From Glycomyces tritici (GTDB lineage Bacteria; Actinomycetota; Actinomycetes; Mycobacteriales; Micromonosporaceae), in assembly GCF_030403505.1 (NCBI RefSeq), contig NZ_JAUEMJ010000002.1, positions 248,001-312,000 of the forward strand: DNA of 64,000 nucleotides. The letters run 5' to 3'. Shown here in pieces: positions 34,494 to 44,133 of this stretch. Positions within the stretch are counted from its first letter, which is position 1. The number at the start of each line of letters is the position of its first letter. Position numbers and translations under genes: made by a program. Under the pieces are notes generated by a model. It was not told the origin of the DNA. It saw only the letters and a list, made by a program, of their open reading frames with translations, and ran no database searches.

Positions 34494-37382
34494 CTAGGAA
34501 CTGAACGGCCAGGTGCTCTGCTCGAGCATCGAGGCGGCCCGGGCCTCCAGGTCCGGGTCGCCCTTCTCGCGCGCGATCGACGCGAGCTGGCGGTACAGCT
34601 GCATCGTGACCTCCGAGAAGCCCTGGAAGCGCGGCAGGTCCCGTTCGGCGTCGAGCAGCTCGCGCAGCGCCTCGTCGACCCTTCCCATGCGGCGCAGGCA
34701 GATCGCTGCGACGTTCCGGGTGGCCAGGGCGTTCTCGGCGTTGCCCGCGCGCTCGGCCCGCTTCCGCTGCACCCGCATCCGCTCGAGCATCGCCTCAGGG
34801 TCGTCGCCGTGCTCGGCGTCGATCCGCCACAGCTGGTCGGCGATCACCGAGTCGGCCAGGTCCGCGCCGAACTCCGCTTCGGCCGCGATCGCCCGCAGCA
34901 GCAGCTCGCGCGCGCCCGGGTAGTCCCCCGCGCTCATGCGGTCGGCCGCGAGGCCCTGCCAGGAGAGGATGAGCCCGAAGCGGTCGCCGAGCGAGGCGAA
35001 GATCCGGTTCGATTCGGCCAGTTCGGCCGCGGCGGCCTCGGCCCGCCCGGAACGGTACGAGAACTCGGAGACGAACAGCAGGCCGATCCCCCGCACCCAC
35101 GCGTGCTCCTCGGTGGTGAGCCCGGCCATGATCTCGCGCATGCGGGGCGCGTCCCCGGCGATCATCGCCCGGATCATCGGGATCATCTGCAGCAGCGGCT
35201 CGACCGCGAAGAGGTCGTGCTCCTCGCTGATGCGCTGCGCCGCAGCGAACTCAGCGTCGATCTCGACCGGGTCGATCCGCCCGGACCACAGGCCCCAGCT
35301 GCCGGCCATCGCCACCTTCGCGCGGTGCAGCGGGTCCGCGTCGGCCGGGTCGCACGGCATCGCGCGGACCTGCCGGGCCAGCTCCATGCCCTCCTCGCGG
35401 TAGCCGCGCATCCACCAGTACCAGGAGAGCGGCGCGATCGCGCGGTAGGCGACGCGGGCGTTGCCGGCCGCGACCATGCGGCGGATGGCCGCGAACAGGT
35501 TCGCGTGCTCGGCCCCGAGCCGGTCGAGCCATGCGACCTGCTCGCCGCGCATCAGGTGCGGCTCGGCCTCCTCGGCGAGGGCCGCGTACCACTCGGCGTG
35601 GCGCTCGAAGCGCTCGGCGGTCTCCCCGGCCTCGGCCAGCCGCGCGGCGGCGTACTCGCGCACGGTCTCCAGGAGCCGGTAGCGTCCGCCGGGCAGGCGC
35701 TGCACCAGCGACTTCTCGACCAGGCCCGTGATGTCGTCGGCGTCCGCCGAGCAGACCTCGCACGCGGCGGCGAGGTCGGCGCTGCCGCTGAAGACGGACA
35801 TGCGGGCGAGCACGAGCCGCTCCCGCGGGTCGAGGAGGTCCCAGCTCCAGTCGACCACGGCGCGCAGCGTCCGCTGGCGCGGCTCGGCCGTGCGCGGACC
35901 CCGCCCGAGGAGCCCGAACCGGTCGTCGAGCCGCGCGGAGAGGTCCTCGAGGCTCATGGACCGCAGACGGGCCGCCGCCAGTTCGATCGCGAGCGGCAGG
36001 CCGTCCAGCGCGGCGCAGACCTGCAGCACCGCATCGGCGTTCGACGCGTCGACCCTGAACTCCGGATCGCTCTGGCGGGCCCGCTCCTCGAACAGCGCGA
36101 TGGCCGCGTGCGAACGCAGGTCCGCGACCGGGTCGGCGCCGGTCGCAGCGGCACTGTCGGGCAGCGGCAGCGGCCCGACGCCGAGCACGGCCTCCCCGGT
36201 GATGCCGAGCGCTTCGCGGCTGGTGGCGAGCACCCGCAGGCCCGGCACGCGCCCGAGGAGGTGGGCCAGCAGCTCGGCGGCGTCCTCGATCAGGTGCTCG
36301 CAGTTGTCCGCGGCGAGCACGAGCTCGCGGCCCCGCAGGGCCTCGGTCAGGCGGGTCCGCGGGTCCTCGCTGCGCCGGGCGAGGATCGATTCGCCCAGGC
36401 CGATCGCGTCGCCGAACACCTCGGGCAGGCGGCCCGGATCGGTGACGGGTGCGAGTTCCACCAGGCGCACCTCGCGGCCCCCGGCGGCGAGCCGGTGCGC
36501 GGTCTCGACGGCGAGCCGGGTCTTGCCGGTGCCGCCGGGTCCGGTGAGGGTCACGAGGCGGTTCGATTCGAGCAGGCCGGTCACGGCCGCGATCTCGGAT
36601 TCGCGGCCGATGCACGCGGTGAGCGGTTCGGGAAGGCCGTGCTGCTTCTGTTGGGCCGCTTGCGGTTCCACGCCGCGGAGGACGTCCAGGTGCGCGTCGC
36701 GGAGCACCCTGGAGGGGTCGACGCCGAGTTCGTCGGCGAGCCGGTCCCGCACGGTGCCGTAGACGGCGAGCGCGTCGGCGCGGCGGCCGGCGGCGGCGAG
36801 CGCGAGCATGTACCGGGCGGCGTCGGGCTCGTTGAGCGCGTCGGCGCCGTGGCGGGCGGCGAGCTCGGCGAGTACCGCGTCGGCGCCGTCGAGGCGCATC
36901 CGGGCGTCGAGGCGCAGGGCGGCGACGGCATCGCGGCGCAGGGCGAGCCGGGTGCGGGCGGCTTCGGCGAAGGCGTACCGGTCGAGGTCGGCGAGGGCGG
37001 GGCCGCGCCAGAGCGCGAGGGCGGCTTCGGCGCTCGCGCGGGCAGCGGCGGGCCGGTCCTCTCTGGATGCGGCTTCAGTGCGTGCGGCGAGTCGCTCGAA
37101 GTCCTCGATGTCGGTGGCGGCGGCGAGTCGGTAGCCGCCGTGGCCGCTTTCGAGGCGGTCGCCGAGGAGGCCGCGCAGTCGCGACAGCTGCGTGTGGAGG
37201 GCGCCGCCGGCATTGGCGGGCGGGTCCTCGGGCCAGACGGCGCCGATGAGCGCGGCGGCCGGGACCGGGCCGCGTTCGAGCGCGAGGCGGGCGAGGAGGG
37301 CGCGCTGGCGGCCGGCGGGGACCGGGACCTCGGCCCCGTCCTCGTCGAGCACTCGCAACGGTCCCAGCAGCTCCACTCGCAT
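34494..37382 (-). CDS. Large SARP/AfsR-type regulator (wHTH-BTAD-NB-ARC-TPR)
   Basis: A 962-residue regulator. Residues 1-90 are an OmpR-like winged helix (MRVELLGPLRVLDEDG, LIGAVWPEDPPANAGGALHTQLSRLRGLLG), 95-240 the BTAD domain (FAEAARTRLALRRDAVAAL, DELGVDPSRVLRDAH), then an NB-ARC ATPase with Walker A TLTGPGGTGKTRLA, LVLAADNCEHLIEDAAELL and GLPLAIELAAARL, then a WSWDLLDPRERLVLARMSVFSG segment and a TPR-rich C-terminal third. It resembles AfsR and the large SARPs that activate secondary metabolism. No biosynthetic genes are nearby; the convergent drrAB pair is the nearest candidate target. ATG 37382 starts the winged helix; the frame remains open upstream. Confidence 0.92.
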   Translation of the reverse strand: MRVELLGPLRVLDEDGAEVPVPAGRQRALLARLALERGPVPAAALIGAVWPEDPPANAGGALHTQLSRLRGLLGDRLESGHGGYRLAAATDIEDFERLAARTEAASREDRPAAARASAEAALALWRGPALADLDRYAFAEAARTRLALRRDAVAALRLDARMRLDGADAVLAELAARHGADALNEPDAARYMLALAAAGRRADALAVYGTVRDRLADELGVDPSRVLRDAHLDVLRGVEPQAAQQKQHGLPEPLTACIGRESEIAAVTGLLESNRLVTLTGPGGTGKTRLAVETAHRLAAGGREVRLVELAPVTDPGRLPEVFGDAIGLGESILARRSEDPRTRLTEALRGRELVLAADNCEHLIEDAAELLAHLLGRVPGLRVLATSREALGITGEAVLGVGPLPLPDSAAATGADPVADLRSHAAIALFEERARQSDPEFRVDASNADAVLQVCAALDGLPLAIELAAARLRSMSLEDLSARLDDRFGLLGRGPRTAEPRQRTLRAVVDWSWDLLDPRERLVLARMSVFSGSADLAAACEVCSADADDITGLVEKSLVQRLPGGRYRLLETVREYAAARLAEAGETAERFERHAEWYAALAEEAEPHLMRGEQVAWLDRLGAEHANLFAAIRRMVAAGNARVAYRAIAPLSWYWWMRGYREEGMELARQVRAMPCDPADADPLHRAKVAMAGSWGLWSGRIDPVEIDAEFAAAQRISEEHDLFAVEPLLQMIPMIRAMIAGDAPRMREIMAGLTTEEHAWVRGIGLLFVSEFSYRSGRAEAAAAELAESNRIFASLGDRFGLILSWQGLAADRMSAGDYPGARELLLRAIAAEAEFGADLADSVIADQLWRIDAEHGDDPEAMLERMRVQRKRAERAGNAENALATRNVAAICLRRMGRVDEALRELLDAERDLPRFQGFSEVTMQLYRQLASIAREKGDPDLEARAASMLEQSTWPFSS

Positions 37383-37695
37383 GCGGTCTATCTTGCCGCC
37401 CTTGCGAGGGCCGGGGCGACCCGGTCGGCGACGCCGCCTCCTGGACTCCCTAATGGAATCTGCTACTTGCATGAACAGGTTGTCACGGCATATCAGGGCC
37501 TTATCAGTGCATTTCTGTCAAGTTCCCGACTGATCGAACATACGGCCCGATCGCGCACGTACTGTCGTTCCCAAAACCCCGAAACAGTACGACCCCATGT
37601 GAGGTGCGGTGTCCGCCATGGCGATCAGTATCGATCACAAACACGATGCGCTGCCCCGCACCGCCGAGTCATGCGACCCGGAAGGAGAGCCCCCC
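37383..37695. other. Intergenic region, SARP regulator / Imm1-like gene
   Basis: 313 bp between divergent starts. It is AT-richer than average near 37440-37560, where promoters should lie, and holds the inverted repeat at 37558-37591. The Imm1-like frame is open back to GTG 37609, which would use about 87 bp of this region if translated. Confidence 0.5.
37558..37591. promoter_or_regulatory. Inverted repeat CGTACTGT-N18-ACAGTACG
   Basis: Perfect 8-bp arms (37558-37565 and 37584-37591) between divergent genes, 175 bp before the SARP start and 104 bp before the Imm1-like start. Could bind a dimeric regulator or fold as a leader hairpin. Confidence 0.4.
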
Positions 37696-38184
37696 ATGAG
37701 TCCTGGCCCCGCCGGCGCGCACATCGCCGGCTACTGCGTCGAGTTCCGGCTCGAGACCCGGGACAACGGGACCCAGGTCCTCCTCGCCCACGACCCGGAC
37801 GGCGTGGCCGCCGCCGTCGCCACGATCGTGGCGGCCGACCTGCTCCAGGTCGCGACCGCGCTCGTGCGCGACCGGCCCGGCTACGAACCCGGCGGCAGGC
37901 CCGACCACGGCCTCAAGATCATCGCGGACAAAGCCGCGGAGATCGGGGCCCTGGCCTACTTCGGGCCGGGCGGCGAGGACTACGGCCCCGGCGCCTGGGT
38001 CACCTTCTCGAGCGAACCACAGGCCCCGCACCTGCGGCTCTACCGCGACATGGACACGGCGAGCACGTTCCCGCCCGATGCGCACATCGCGTTGAGCACG
38101 CTGGCGCGCGCGGTGGAGGACTTCCGGGCCACGGGCGGCCTGCGCCCGTCCGGATGCATGTGGCGGCCCAGCACGGTGTGGTGA
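37696..38184 (+). CDS. Imm1-like immunity family protein (orphan)
   Basis: A 162-residue soluble protein. The C-terminal segment FPPDAHIALSTLARAVEDFRATGG followed by LRPSGCMW matches the end of Imm1 family immunity proteins, which close with a pattern like PPxxxVPLxxVRxAVxEFxxTGxRPxxVxW; the middle GALAYFGPGGEDYGPGAW also fits. Imm1 proteins neutralise secreted toxins, including deaminases, in polymorphic toxin systems. No toxin gene lies beside it, so it may protect against non-self toxins or be a domesticated relative. I chose ATG 37696 because GGAAGGAG lies about seven bases upstream; GTG 37609 and ATG 37618 would lengthen it. Family call from recalled pattern, moderately sure. Confidence 0.65.
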   Translation: MSPGPAGAHIAGYCVEFRLETRDNGTQVLLAHDPDGVAAAVATIVAADLLQVATALVRDRPGYEPGGRPDHGLKIIADKAAEIGALAYFGPGGEDYGPGAWVTFSSEPQAPHLRLYRDMDTASTFPPDAHIALSTLARAVEDFRATGGLRPSGCMWRPSTVW

Positions 38185-38273
38185 CGCCGGTGTGGCGAGG
38201 GCCCTTGTGGCATTGACCGCCTGGCGGGATCGCGGCCCGGTACCGAGCCCGCCTCTGGATAGTCTTTGCTGTC

Positions 38274-38822
38274 ATGAGCACCAGTGACGCCGTGACCGTG
38301 CGGTTCGCGCACGTCGGGGACGCGCCTGCGGCCAGCGCGATCCTCGACCACTACATCGCCGAGTCGACCAGCAACTTCCGCACGGAGCCGTACGCGCCCG
38401 GGGAGTGGGCGGAGCAGTTCGCGGCCAATGCGGACCGCTTCCCCTACCTCGTCGCGGAGTCCGGCGGGGCCGTGGCCGGGCTGGCGTACGCGAGCCCGTG
38501 GCGGCCGAAGCAGGCGTACGCGTGGACCGCCGAGTCGACGGTGTACGTCTCGCCCGACCACCAGGGCCGGGGCGTCGGCTCGCTCCTGTACGGGGATTTG
38601 CTCAAACGCCTTGAGCAGCAGGGTTTCCGCAGTGTCATGGCCCAGATCTCGCAGCCGAACCCCGGCAGTGAGGCGCTGCACGCCCGCTTCGGCTTCGAGC
38701 TGCTGGGCAGCATCCGCGACGCCGGGTTCAAGCACGGCTCCTGGGTCGGCGTGGGCATCTGGCAGAAGATCCTGGCCGAGCCGGAGCGCCCGCCCGCGCC
38801 GACGGCGCCCACGGTTCGCTAG
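38274..38822 (+). CDS. GNAT N-acetyltransferase, phosphinothricin acetyltransferase-like
   Basis: A 182-residue single-domain GNAT. The start VRFAHVGDAPAASAILDHYIAESTSNFRTEP, the acetyl-CoA loop VSPDHQGRGVGSLLYGDLLKRLEQQGF and the C-terminal NPGSEALHARFGFELLGSIRDAGFKHGSW resemble the Pat/Bar and MnaT group, which acetylate phosphinothricin, methionine sulfone or other amino acids. Substrate cannot be told from sequence alone. It is not related to the double-GNAT array beyond the fold. Monocistronic; downstream is the xylA terminator on the other strand. No clear ribosome site; ATG 38274 fits the family start. Confidence 0.9.
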   Translation: MSTSDAVTVRFAHVGDAPAASAILDHYIAESTSNFRTEPYAPGEWAEQFAANADRFPYLVAESGGAVAGLAYASPWRPKQAYAWTAESTVYVSPDHQGRGVGSLLYGDLLKRLEQQGFRSVMAQISQPNPGSEALHARFGFELLGSIRDAGFKHGSWVGVGIWQKILAEPERPPAPTAPTVR

Positions 38823-38987
38823 GGCTCGGTGCGCGGTCGGCGGCGCTGAGGTTCCAATGAACCTCTAATCGTTCTCGCGTGGAATACAGAGGCCCCGTCC
38901 CTAATCTTCGGTGCAGGGGAAAGAAACCTCCTGAGGGGTGACGAGCCGCAAGGCGAGTCGAATCCAATTGATGGGTGTGGGGTAGTG

Positions 38988-39019
38988 ATCGGGCCCGGAG
39001 CGGAAGCTCCGGGCCCGAT
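38988..39019 (-). terminator. Terminator of the GH31-xylB-xylA operon
   Basis: A perfect 14-bp stem (ATCGGGCCCGGAGC, 38988-39001 with 39006-39019) with a GGAA loop, 28 bp past the xylA stop. The remaining intergenic stretch 38823-38987 contains a small repeat AGGTTC-CAAT-GAACCT near 38849 and a GCAA-capped imperfect hairpin near 38940-38960, but no gene I recognise. Confidence 0.85.
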
Positions 39020-39046
39020 CGCATTGCCGTGCGCTGACGGTGCTGC

Positions 39047-40219
39047 TTAGCGAACGCCGTAGAGGTGCTCGAGGGCGAGCTGGTCGAGGTGCTCGAAGGC
39101 CATGCCCTTGGCGGCGAGGCCTTCGACGTCGACCTTGACGTCCTTGAGGTCGGCCCAGGTCTCGCCTTCGGCGAGGGTGGGGGTCGCGAGCTCGGCGACG
39201 CGGGCGGCCGCGAGGGCCTCCTGGACCTCGGGGTCGGCGCGGAAGGCGCGGACCTTGGCCTGCAGGATCTTGTAGTTGCGCATGCAGGCGGCGGCCGAGA
39301 CCCACACGCCGTTGTCGTCTTCGACGCGCGGGGGCTTGTAGTCGAAGTGGATGGGTCCGGTGTACTGGCCCTTGGCGATGCCCTCTTCGACGGCGTCGAC
39401 GACCCAGAAGGCCCCGCCGACGTTGCCGGCGCCGAAGCGCAGGTCCTGGTCGAAGCGCGGGCCGGTCTGGCCGTTGAGGTCGATGTGGTAGAGCTTGCCG
39501 TGCCACATGGCCTGGCGGATGCCGGCGGCGAAGTCGAGGCCGGCCATCTCCTCGTGCCCGATCTCGGGGTTGATGCCGACCAGTTCGGGGCGCTCGAGTT
39601 CGTTGATGAACGCGAGGGCGTGGCCGAGGGTCGGGAGGAGGATGTTGCCGCGGGGCTCGTTCGGCTTGGGCTCGATGGCGAAGCGGATGTCGTAGCCCTG
39701 CTCGGTGACGTAGTCGCCGAGGGTGTCGAAGGCTTCCTTCATGCGGGCCATGGCGGACTGGACGTCCTTGGAGCCGCCGAACTCGGCGCCTTCGCGGCCG
39801 CCCCAGGCGACGTAGATCTCGGCGCCGAGTTCGGCGGCGAGGTCGATGTTGCGCATGACCTTCGCGATGGCGTAGCGGCGCACGTCGCGGTCGTTGTGGG
39901 TGAAGCCGCCGTCTTTGAAGATCGGGTGGCTGAAGAGGTTGGTGGTCGCGGTGGTGACCTTGAGGCCGGTCTCGTCGAGGGCCTTGCGGAACGCGCCGAC
40001 CTTGGCGTCGCGCTCGGCTTCGGAGTCGTCGAAGCCGAACAGGTCGTTGTCGTGGAAGTTGACGCCGTAGGCGCCGAGCTCGGCGAGCTTGCGCACGGCG
40101 CGGTCGGCGGCCATGGCCTCGCGGGTGGCCGAGCCGAAGACGTCCTGAGCCGCCCAGCCGACCGTCCAGATGCCGAAGGAGAACTTGTCCTCAGGCACCG
40201 GTGCGTAATTGTCGGTCAT
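39047..40219 (-). CDS. xylA: Xylose isomerase
   Basis: A 390-residue cytosolic enzyme that interconverts D-xylose and D-xylulose (and glucose/fructose), using two divalent metals. The catalytic histidine segment [12 protein letters not shown] gives His56 with Asp59; metal and substrate residues appear in [12 protein letters not shown] (Glu183, Lys185), [11 protein letters not shown] and [16 protein letters not shown]; the WGGREG loop is at 139-144. Length and sequence match actinobacterial class I XylA. It lies 14 bp downstream of xylB in the same operon. AAAAGGA lies seven bases before ATG 40219. Likely repressed with the rest of the operon by the ROK protein. Confidence 0.98.
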   Translation of the reverse strand: MTDNYAPVPEDKFSFGIWTVGWAAQDVFGSATREAMAADRAVRKLAELGAYGVNFHDNDLFGFDDSEAERDAKVGAFRKALDETGLKVTTATTNLFSHPIFKDGGFTHNDRDVRRYAIAKVMRNIDLAAELGAEIYVAWGGREGAEFGGSKDVQSAMARMKEAFDTLGDYVTEQGYDIRFAIEPKPNEPRGNILLPTLGHALAFINELERPELVGINPEIGHEEMAGLDFAAGIRQAMWHGKLYHIDLNGQTGPRFDQDLRFGAGNVGGAFWVVDAVEEGIAKGQYTGPIHFDYKPPRVEDDNGVWVSAAACMRNYKILQAKVRAFRADPEVQEALAAARVAELATPTLAEGETWADLKDVKVDVEGLAAKGMAFEHLDQLALEHLYGVR

Positions 40220-40233
40220 GATCAGTCCTTTTC

Positions 40234-41628
40234 TCATTGGTGTGCGGCCCAGGACGAGGTCTCGTCCCTCAGGCTCGCGTACTGCTCGGACACGTTTGCG
40301 GCGGCCGTGCCGGTGAGCCGCGCGGTGTCGCCTGTCTGCCACTGCGGCGGGGTCGGCGTGCCGTGGAGGGCCCAGGCCGCCTGCTTGGCGGCCCCGAGGG
40401 CCACGTATTCGGCCGAGGGCGGGACCTCGACGTCGACGCCGAAGACACTCGGGGCGATGCGGCGCACGGCCTCGGAGGCGGAGGAGCCGCCGATGAGGAG
40501 GACGCGCTTGGCCGTGAGCCCCTGGGCGGCCATGGCGGCGAGGCCGTCGGCCTGGGCCGAGAGCATGCCTTCGACGGCGGCGCGGGCGAGGTCCTCGCGG
40601 GTCGACGCCGTGGTGAGCCCGCTGAGGACTCCGGTCGCGTTGGGGCGCTTGGGGGTCCGTTCGCCGTCGAGGTAGGGCAGGAGGGTGAGTCCTCCGGCGC
40701 CGGGGGCGGCGGCGAGCGCGAGCCGGTCGAACTCGGCGTGGTCGACGCCGAGGAGGGACCGGAAGGTGTCGAGGACGCGGGCGGCGTTGAGGGTGCAGAC
40801 GAGCGGCAGGAAGCGGCCGGTGGCGTCGGCGAACCCGGCCACGAGCCCGGAGGCGTCGGCGGCGGGGACGTCGGAGACGCCGAAGACGGTGCCCGAGGTG
40901 CCGAGCGAGACGACCACGTCGCCGGGGCCGAGGCCCAGGCCGAGGGCGGCGCCGGCGTTGTCGCCGGTGCCCGGGGCGACCTTGGCGCCGGAGGCGGTGC
41001 GGCCGACGATCTCGTTCGGTGCGGCGACGCGCGGTAGGGCGAGGTCGCGGCCGAAGGCCTGGACGAGCCGGTCCCGCAGGTAGCCGCCCGTGCCGGGCGA
41101 CCAGTAGCCGGTGCCGGAGGCGTCCGAGCGGTCGGTGGTCGCGTCGGCGGCGGTGGCCCCGCGGAGCTTCATGGTGAGCCAGTCGTGCGGCAGCATCACC
41201 GAAACTGTTTTCGCCGCGTTTTCAGGCTCGTTCTCGGCGAGCCAGGCGAGCTTCGTGGCGGTGAAGGAGGCCGCGAGGACCAGGCCGGTGTCGGCGGCCC
41301 AGGCCTCGGGGCCGCCGTGCTCGGCGGTGAGCCGCTCGGCCTGCGGGGCCGAGCGGGTGTCGTTCCACAGCAGTGCGGGGCGTACGACCTGGTCGTTCGC
41401 GTCGAGGGCGACCATGCCGTGCTGCTGCCCGGCGACGGCTACGGCCTCGGCGCGGTCCAGCAGGCCTTTGCCGGCCTCCTGGAGCGCCTCCCACCAGGCT
41501 TCGGGCGGGCACTCGGTCCCGTCCGGGTGGGAGGCGCGACCGGAGTCGACGATCTCGCCGGTCTCGGCTTCGACCAACAACACTTTCGTCGACTGCGTCG
41601 ATGAGTCGACTCCGGCCACCAGGGTCAT
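40234..41628 (-). CDS. xylB: Xylulokinase
   Basis: A 464-residue FGGY kinase that phosphorylates D-xylulose with ATP to xylulose-5-phosphate, entering the pentose phosphate pathway. Present are the N-terminal phosphate loop [15 protein letters not shown], the [11 protein letters not shown] segment, [12 protein letters not shown] in the ATP domain, [17 protein letters not shown], and the C-terminal [24 protein letters not shown]. Slightly shorter than the usual 480-500 residues without loss of a motif. The ATG at 41628 directly abuts the TAG of the GH31 gene, so expression is coupled; xylA follows 14 bp later. Confidence 0.97.
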   Translation of the reverse strand: MTLVAGVDSSTQSTKVLLVEAETGEIVDSGRASHPDGTECPPEAWWEALQEAGKGLLDRAEAVAVAGQQHGMVALDANDQVVRPALLWNDTRSAPQAERLTAEHGGPEAWAADTGLVLAASFTATKLAWLAENEPENAAKTVSVMLPHDWLTMKLRGATAADATTDRSDASGTGYWSPGTGGYLRDRLVQAFGRDLALPRVAAPNEIVGRTASGAKVAPGTGDNAGAALGLGLGPGDVVVSLGTSGTVFGVSDVPAADASGLVAGFADATGRFLPLVCTLNAARVLDTFRSLLGVDHAEFDRLALAAAPGAGGLTLLPYLDGERTPKRPNATGVLSGLTTASTREDLARAAVEGMLSAQADGLAAMAAQGLTAKRVLLIGGSSASEAVRRIAPSVFGVDVEVPPSAEYVALGAAKQAAWALHGTPTPPQWQTGDTARLTGTAAANVSEQYASLRDETSSWAAHQ

Positions 41629-43926
41629 CTAGGTACGCTCCAGCTCCACGTTCGCGGGCTTGCCCGCAACATCCATGACGCTCACATTAGCGATATCCGC
41701 CGGCCCTGTCGACACCAGGGTCACAACAGTTTCTGAAACTGTTTCAACGGTCACGACGGTGTCGCCGTCGACGTCGCTGATCACGATGCCGCGGTCGGGG
41801 GTGCCCCACACCTCGAGCGTGATCGCCTCGAACGCGCCGTCGGCGATGGTCACGTCCGCGGCGATGCGCGGGATGATCGCGCCGTAGCGCACGAACACCG
41901 GGAAGGTCTCCAGGCCGTGCTTCGTGTCGATGTAGCGCCCGCCCTCGTGGACCTCCTTGGTCCAGAAGTCGATCCACCGGCCCTCGGGCAGGTACACCTT
42001 GCGCTCGCCCGACGGGTCGTTCACCGGGGCGACGAGGAGGTCCTTGCCGAAGCGGTACTCCTGGTCGGCGTTCCACGCGACCGGGTCGGAGGGGTTGTCC
42101 ACATTGAGCGCGCGCAGCACCGGCTCGCCGGTGCGCGAGGCGTGCACGGCCGCCGAGTAGAGGTACGGCATCAGCGAGTACCGCAGCCGCAGCGACTCGA
42201 CCGCGAGGCGCTCGGCCTCCTCCGAGAACTCCCACAGCTCGCGGGTCGTGGTCCCGTGGTAGCGCAGCAGCGGCGAGAGCGCGCCGAACTGGGCCCACCG
42301 GATGTACAGGTCGTCCGTCGGCGTGCCGTTGAAGCCGCCGGTGTCGTGCGACCAGAACGGGACGCCCGACAGGCCGTGCGAGAGGCCGCCGCGGATGGTG
42401 CCGCCCAGGCCCGCCCAGGTGGTCTGGACGTCGCCCGACCACTGCGCGGAGTGGCGCTGCCCGCCGAGGAACGACGAGCGGGCCCACACGAGCTCGTGCC
42501 CGTTGACCTCGCGGGTCACCTCGACCACCGCGTCGTTGTAGAGCAGGGTGTACACGTTGTGCAGCTCGGTGCCGCTCATGCCGTTGTGCGCCACCGCGTC
42601 AGCGGGCACGCCCTCGGCGAAGTCGGTCTTGTACAGGGCCGCGCCCGCCTGCAGCGGGCCGCGCAGCAGGTCCTTCCACCACGCGACCGCGTCGGGGTTG
42701 GTGAAGTCGACGATGCCGCTGGCCTGGTGCGAGCCGTGCCAGACGTCCGCCACGTAGGTCTCGCCCTTGGCGTTCTTCAGGAAGTAGCCGCGCTCGTCGC
42801 CCTCGGTGAAGACCGGCGACAGGGCCGAGATGTAGGAGTTCATCCACAGGCAGACCTTGAAGCCCTGCTCGGCCAGCTCGGCCAGCATCCGCTCCGGGTT
42901 CGGGAAGTTCTCCCGGTCCCACTGCATGTCGGACCAGTGCGGCTCGTGCTGCCAGAACGTGTCCAGGTGCAGCACGTCGCACGGGATGCCGCGCTCGCGG
43001 ATCTTCTTGGCCCGCTCCATGACCCGCTCCTCGGAGTCCACGAAGAAGCCCGAGGAGATCCAGGTGCCGAAGGCCCACTTCGGAGGCAGCGACGGGCGGG
43101 AGGTGAGGCCGTCGAACCGGTCGAGGACCTCGACCGGGGTGCCGCCGAGCACGAAGTACTCGAGGGCGTCGTCGGGCACGATGAACTCGACGGCCGCGTG
43201 CGTCTGCTGCGCCATGTCGAACTCGACGGGCGCGCCGGAGTTGACGACGATCCCGTAGCCGCGGTCGGAGACGTAGATCGGGGCGTTCTTGTACATGCGG
43301 ATCGACTCGGAGCCGAACGCGTCGAAGTTCCACATCAGCGGGCGCTGGCCGCGGGCGTTCAGCGGCGCGAAGCGCTCGCCGAACCCGGCGAAGGCCTCGT
43401 CCGGTGCGGCGGTGAACGACTCGTGGAACGCGACCGGCCGGCCGTCCACGAGGGACCGCCCGAACGGCAGGGTGCGCAGGCGCCCGGAGATGTCCTCCTC
43501 GCCCGCGTTCTGGGCGACGAGGGTCTTCCCCGCGGCGTCGGTGTACTTCAGGGACCAGGTGCCGAGGGTGGCGACGGCGCGCACGGAGCCGGCGTCCACG
43601 ACGACCGTGTCGTCCTCGACCGAGACCTTCGCGTCGGCGTAGTCGCCGGCGTGGACCAGCTCGATGATCTTCTCGACGGCGGGGCGGGCGGCGGGGTCGG
43701 CGGACAGGCGGGCGCGCACGACGCCTTCGGCGACGGCACTGATGCCGATGTACAGCTCCTCCCCCGCACTCGTCTTGGCCTTCAGGAGCACGGAGGCGGG
43801 GCCGGTCTCGGCCACCTCGGCGCTGGTGACGGCCGACAGACCCTGCTCGCCGTCGGCTCGCTGGGGAAGCTCCGGGGGGTCGGCGACGAAGAATTCGCGG
43901 GCGACCAGCGGCGGGCGATAAGGCAT
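41629..43926 (-). CDS. GH31 alpha-xylosidase (YicI-like)
   Basis: A 765-residue GH31 enzyme predicted to release xylose from alpha-1,6-xylosyl groups of xyloglucan fragments such as isoprimeverose. The nucleophile segment ALYKTDFAEGVP (Asp435) matches YicI-type alpha-xylosidases (KTDFGE) rather than alpha-glucosidases, and the acid/base segment QWSGDVQTTW carries Asp499. An N-terminal beta-sandwich (1-260), the barrel (285-600) and two C-terminal beta domains follow. No signal peptide, so it acts on imported sugars. ATG 43926 has AGGAG seven bases upstream. It leads the operon with xylB and xylA, which fits a xylose-releasing role. Confidence 0.92.
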   Translation of the reverse strand: MPYRPPLVAREFFVADPPELPQRADGEQGLSAVTSAEVAETGPASVLLKAKTSAGEELYIGISAVAEGVVRARLSADPAARPAVEKIIELVHAGDYADAKVSVEDDTVVVDAGSVRAVATLGTWSLKYTDAAGKTLVAQNAGEEDISGRLRTLPFGRSLVDGRPVAFHESFTAAPDEAFAGFGERFAPLNARGQRPLMWNFDAFGSESIRMYKNAPIYVSDRGYGIVVNSGAPVEFDMAQQTHAAVEFIVPDDALEYFVLGGTPVEVLDRFDGLTSRPSLPPKWAFGTWISSGFFVDSEERVMERAKKIRERGIPCDVLHLDTFWQHEPHWSDMQWDRENFPNPERMLAELAEQGFKVCLWMNSYISALSPVFTEGDERGYFLKNAKGETYVADVWHGSHQASGIVDFTNPDAVAWWKDLLRGPLQAGAALYKTDFAEGVPADAVAHNGMSGTELHNVYTLLYNDAVVEVTREVNGHELVWARSSFLGGQRHSAQWSGDVQTTWAGLGGTIRGGLSHGLSGVPFWSHDTGGFNGTPTDDLYIRWAQFGALSPLLRYHGTTTRELWEFSEEAERLAVESLRLRYSLMPYLYSAAVHASRTGEPVLRALNVDNPSDPVAWNADQEYRFGKDLLVAPVNDPSGERKVYLPEGRWIDFWTKEVHEGGRYIDTKHGLETFPVFVRYGAIIPRIAADVTIADGAFEAITLEVWGTPDRGIVISDVDGDTVVTVETVSETVVTLVSTGPADIANVSVMDVAGKPANVELERT
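41734..41746. promoter_or_regulatory. Palindrome TGAAACTGTTTCA inside the GH31 3' end
   Basis: A perfect 13-bp inverted repeat (TGAAAC-T-GTTTCA), extended on the + strand by ACAGTTTC-T-GAAACTGT overlapping it, in coding sequence 106-118 bp before xylB. The form resembles LacI-family operators. A related GAAACTGTTTTCG lies in xylB at about 41201-41213. It may be an internal control site for xylBA, or only the codons of a Val/Thr/Glu-rich stretch. Confidence 0.3.
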
Positions 43927-43991
43927 TCGATGCTCCTGCCTGTTGAGGGAATGTACGACAGTGCGGGCCGGGTGGGGCGGCACGACGCTCA

Positions 43992-44016
43992 TTAGTTTAT
44001 CGACTATCCGAACAAA
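43992..44016. promoter_or_regulatory. XylR/ROK-type operator before GH31-xylB-xylA
   Basis: TTAGTTT-N11-GAACAAA, 25 bp, 66 bp before the GH31 start. It matches the importer operator at 28737-28761 in 22 of 25 positions, including most of the spacer. On the minus strand TAAACT inside it could be the -10 box, so bound repressor would block transcription. Confidence 0.8.
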
Positions 44017-44133
44017 TTGCGACCGGGGGCGACGAGATTCCGCGGGCCGCTTCGGCAGGCCCCCGAGCGCCCCGCATTCCACACCGGCGCCGCCCGGTGC
44101 GCCGAGTCGCCCACGCCGCGGGCGCGGGAAAGC

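Noticed and set aside
34494..37382. Secondary-metabolite gene cluster around the SARP regulator
   Set aside because: No polyketide, peptide, terpene or RiPP biosynthetic genes are in the neighbourhood; only the drrAB pump is present.
38930..38987. Possible structured RNA before the xylA terminator
   Set aside because: An imperfect GCAA-capped hairpin exists but matches no RNA family I can recall, and no promoter is evident; not enough to call a gene.
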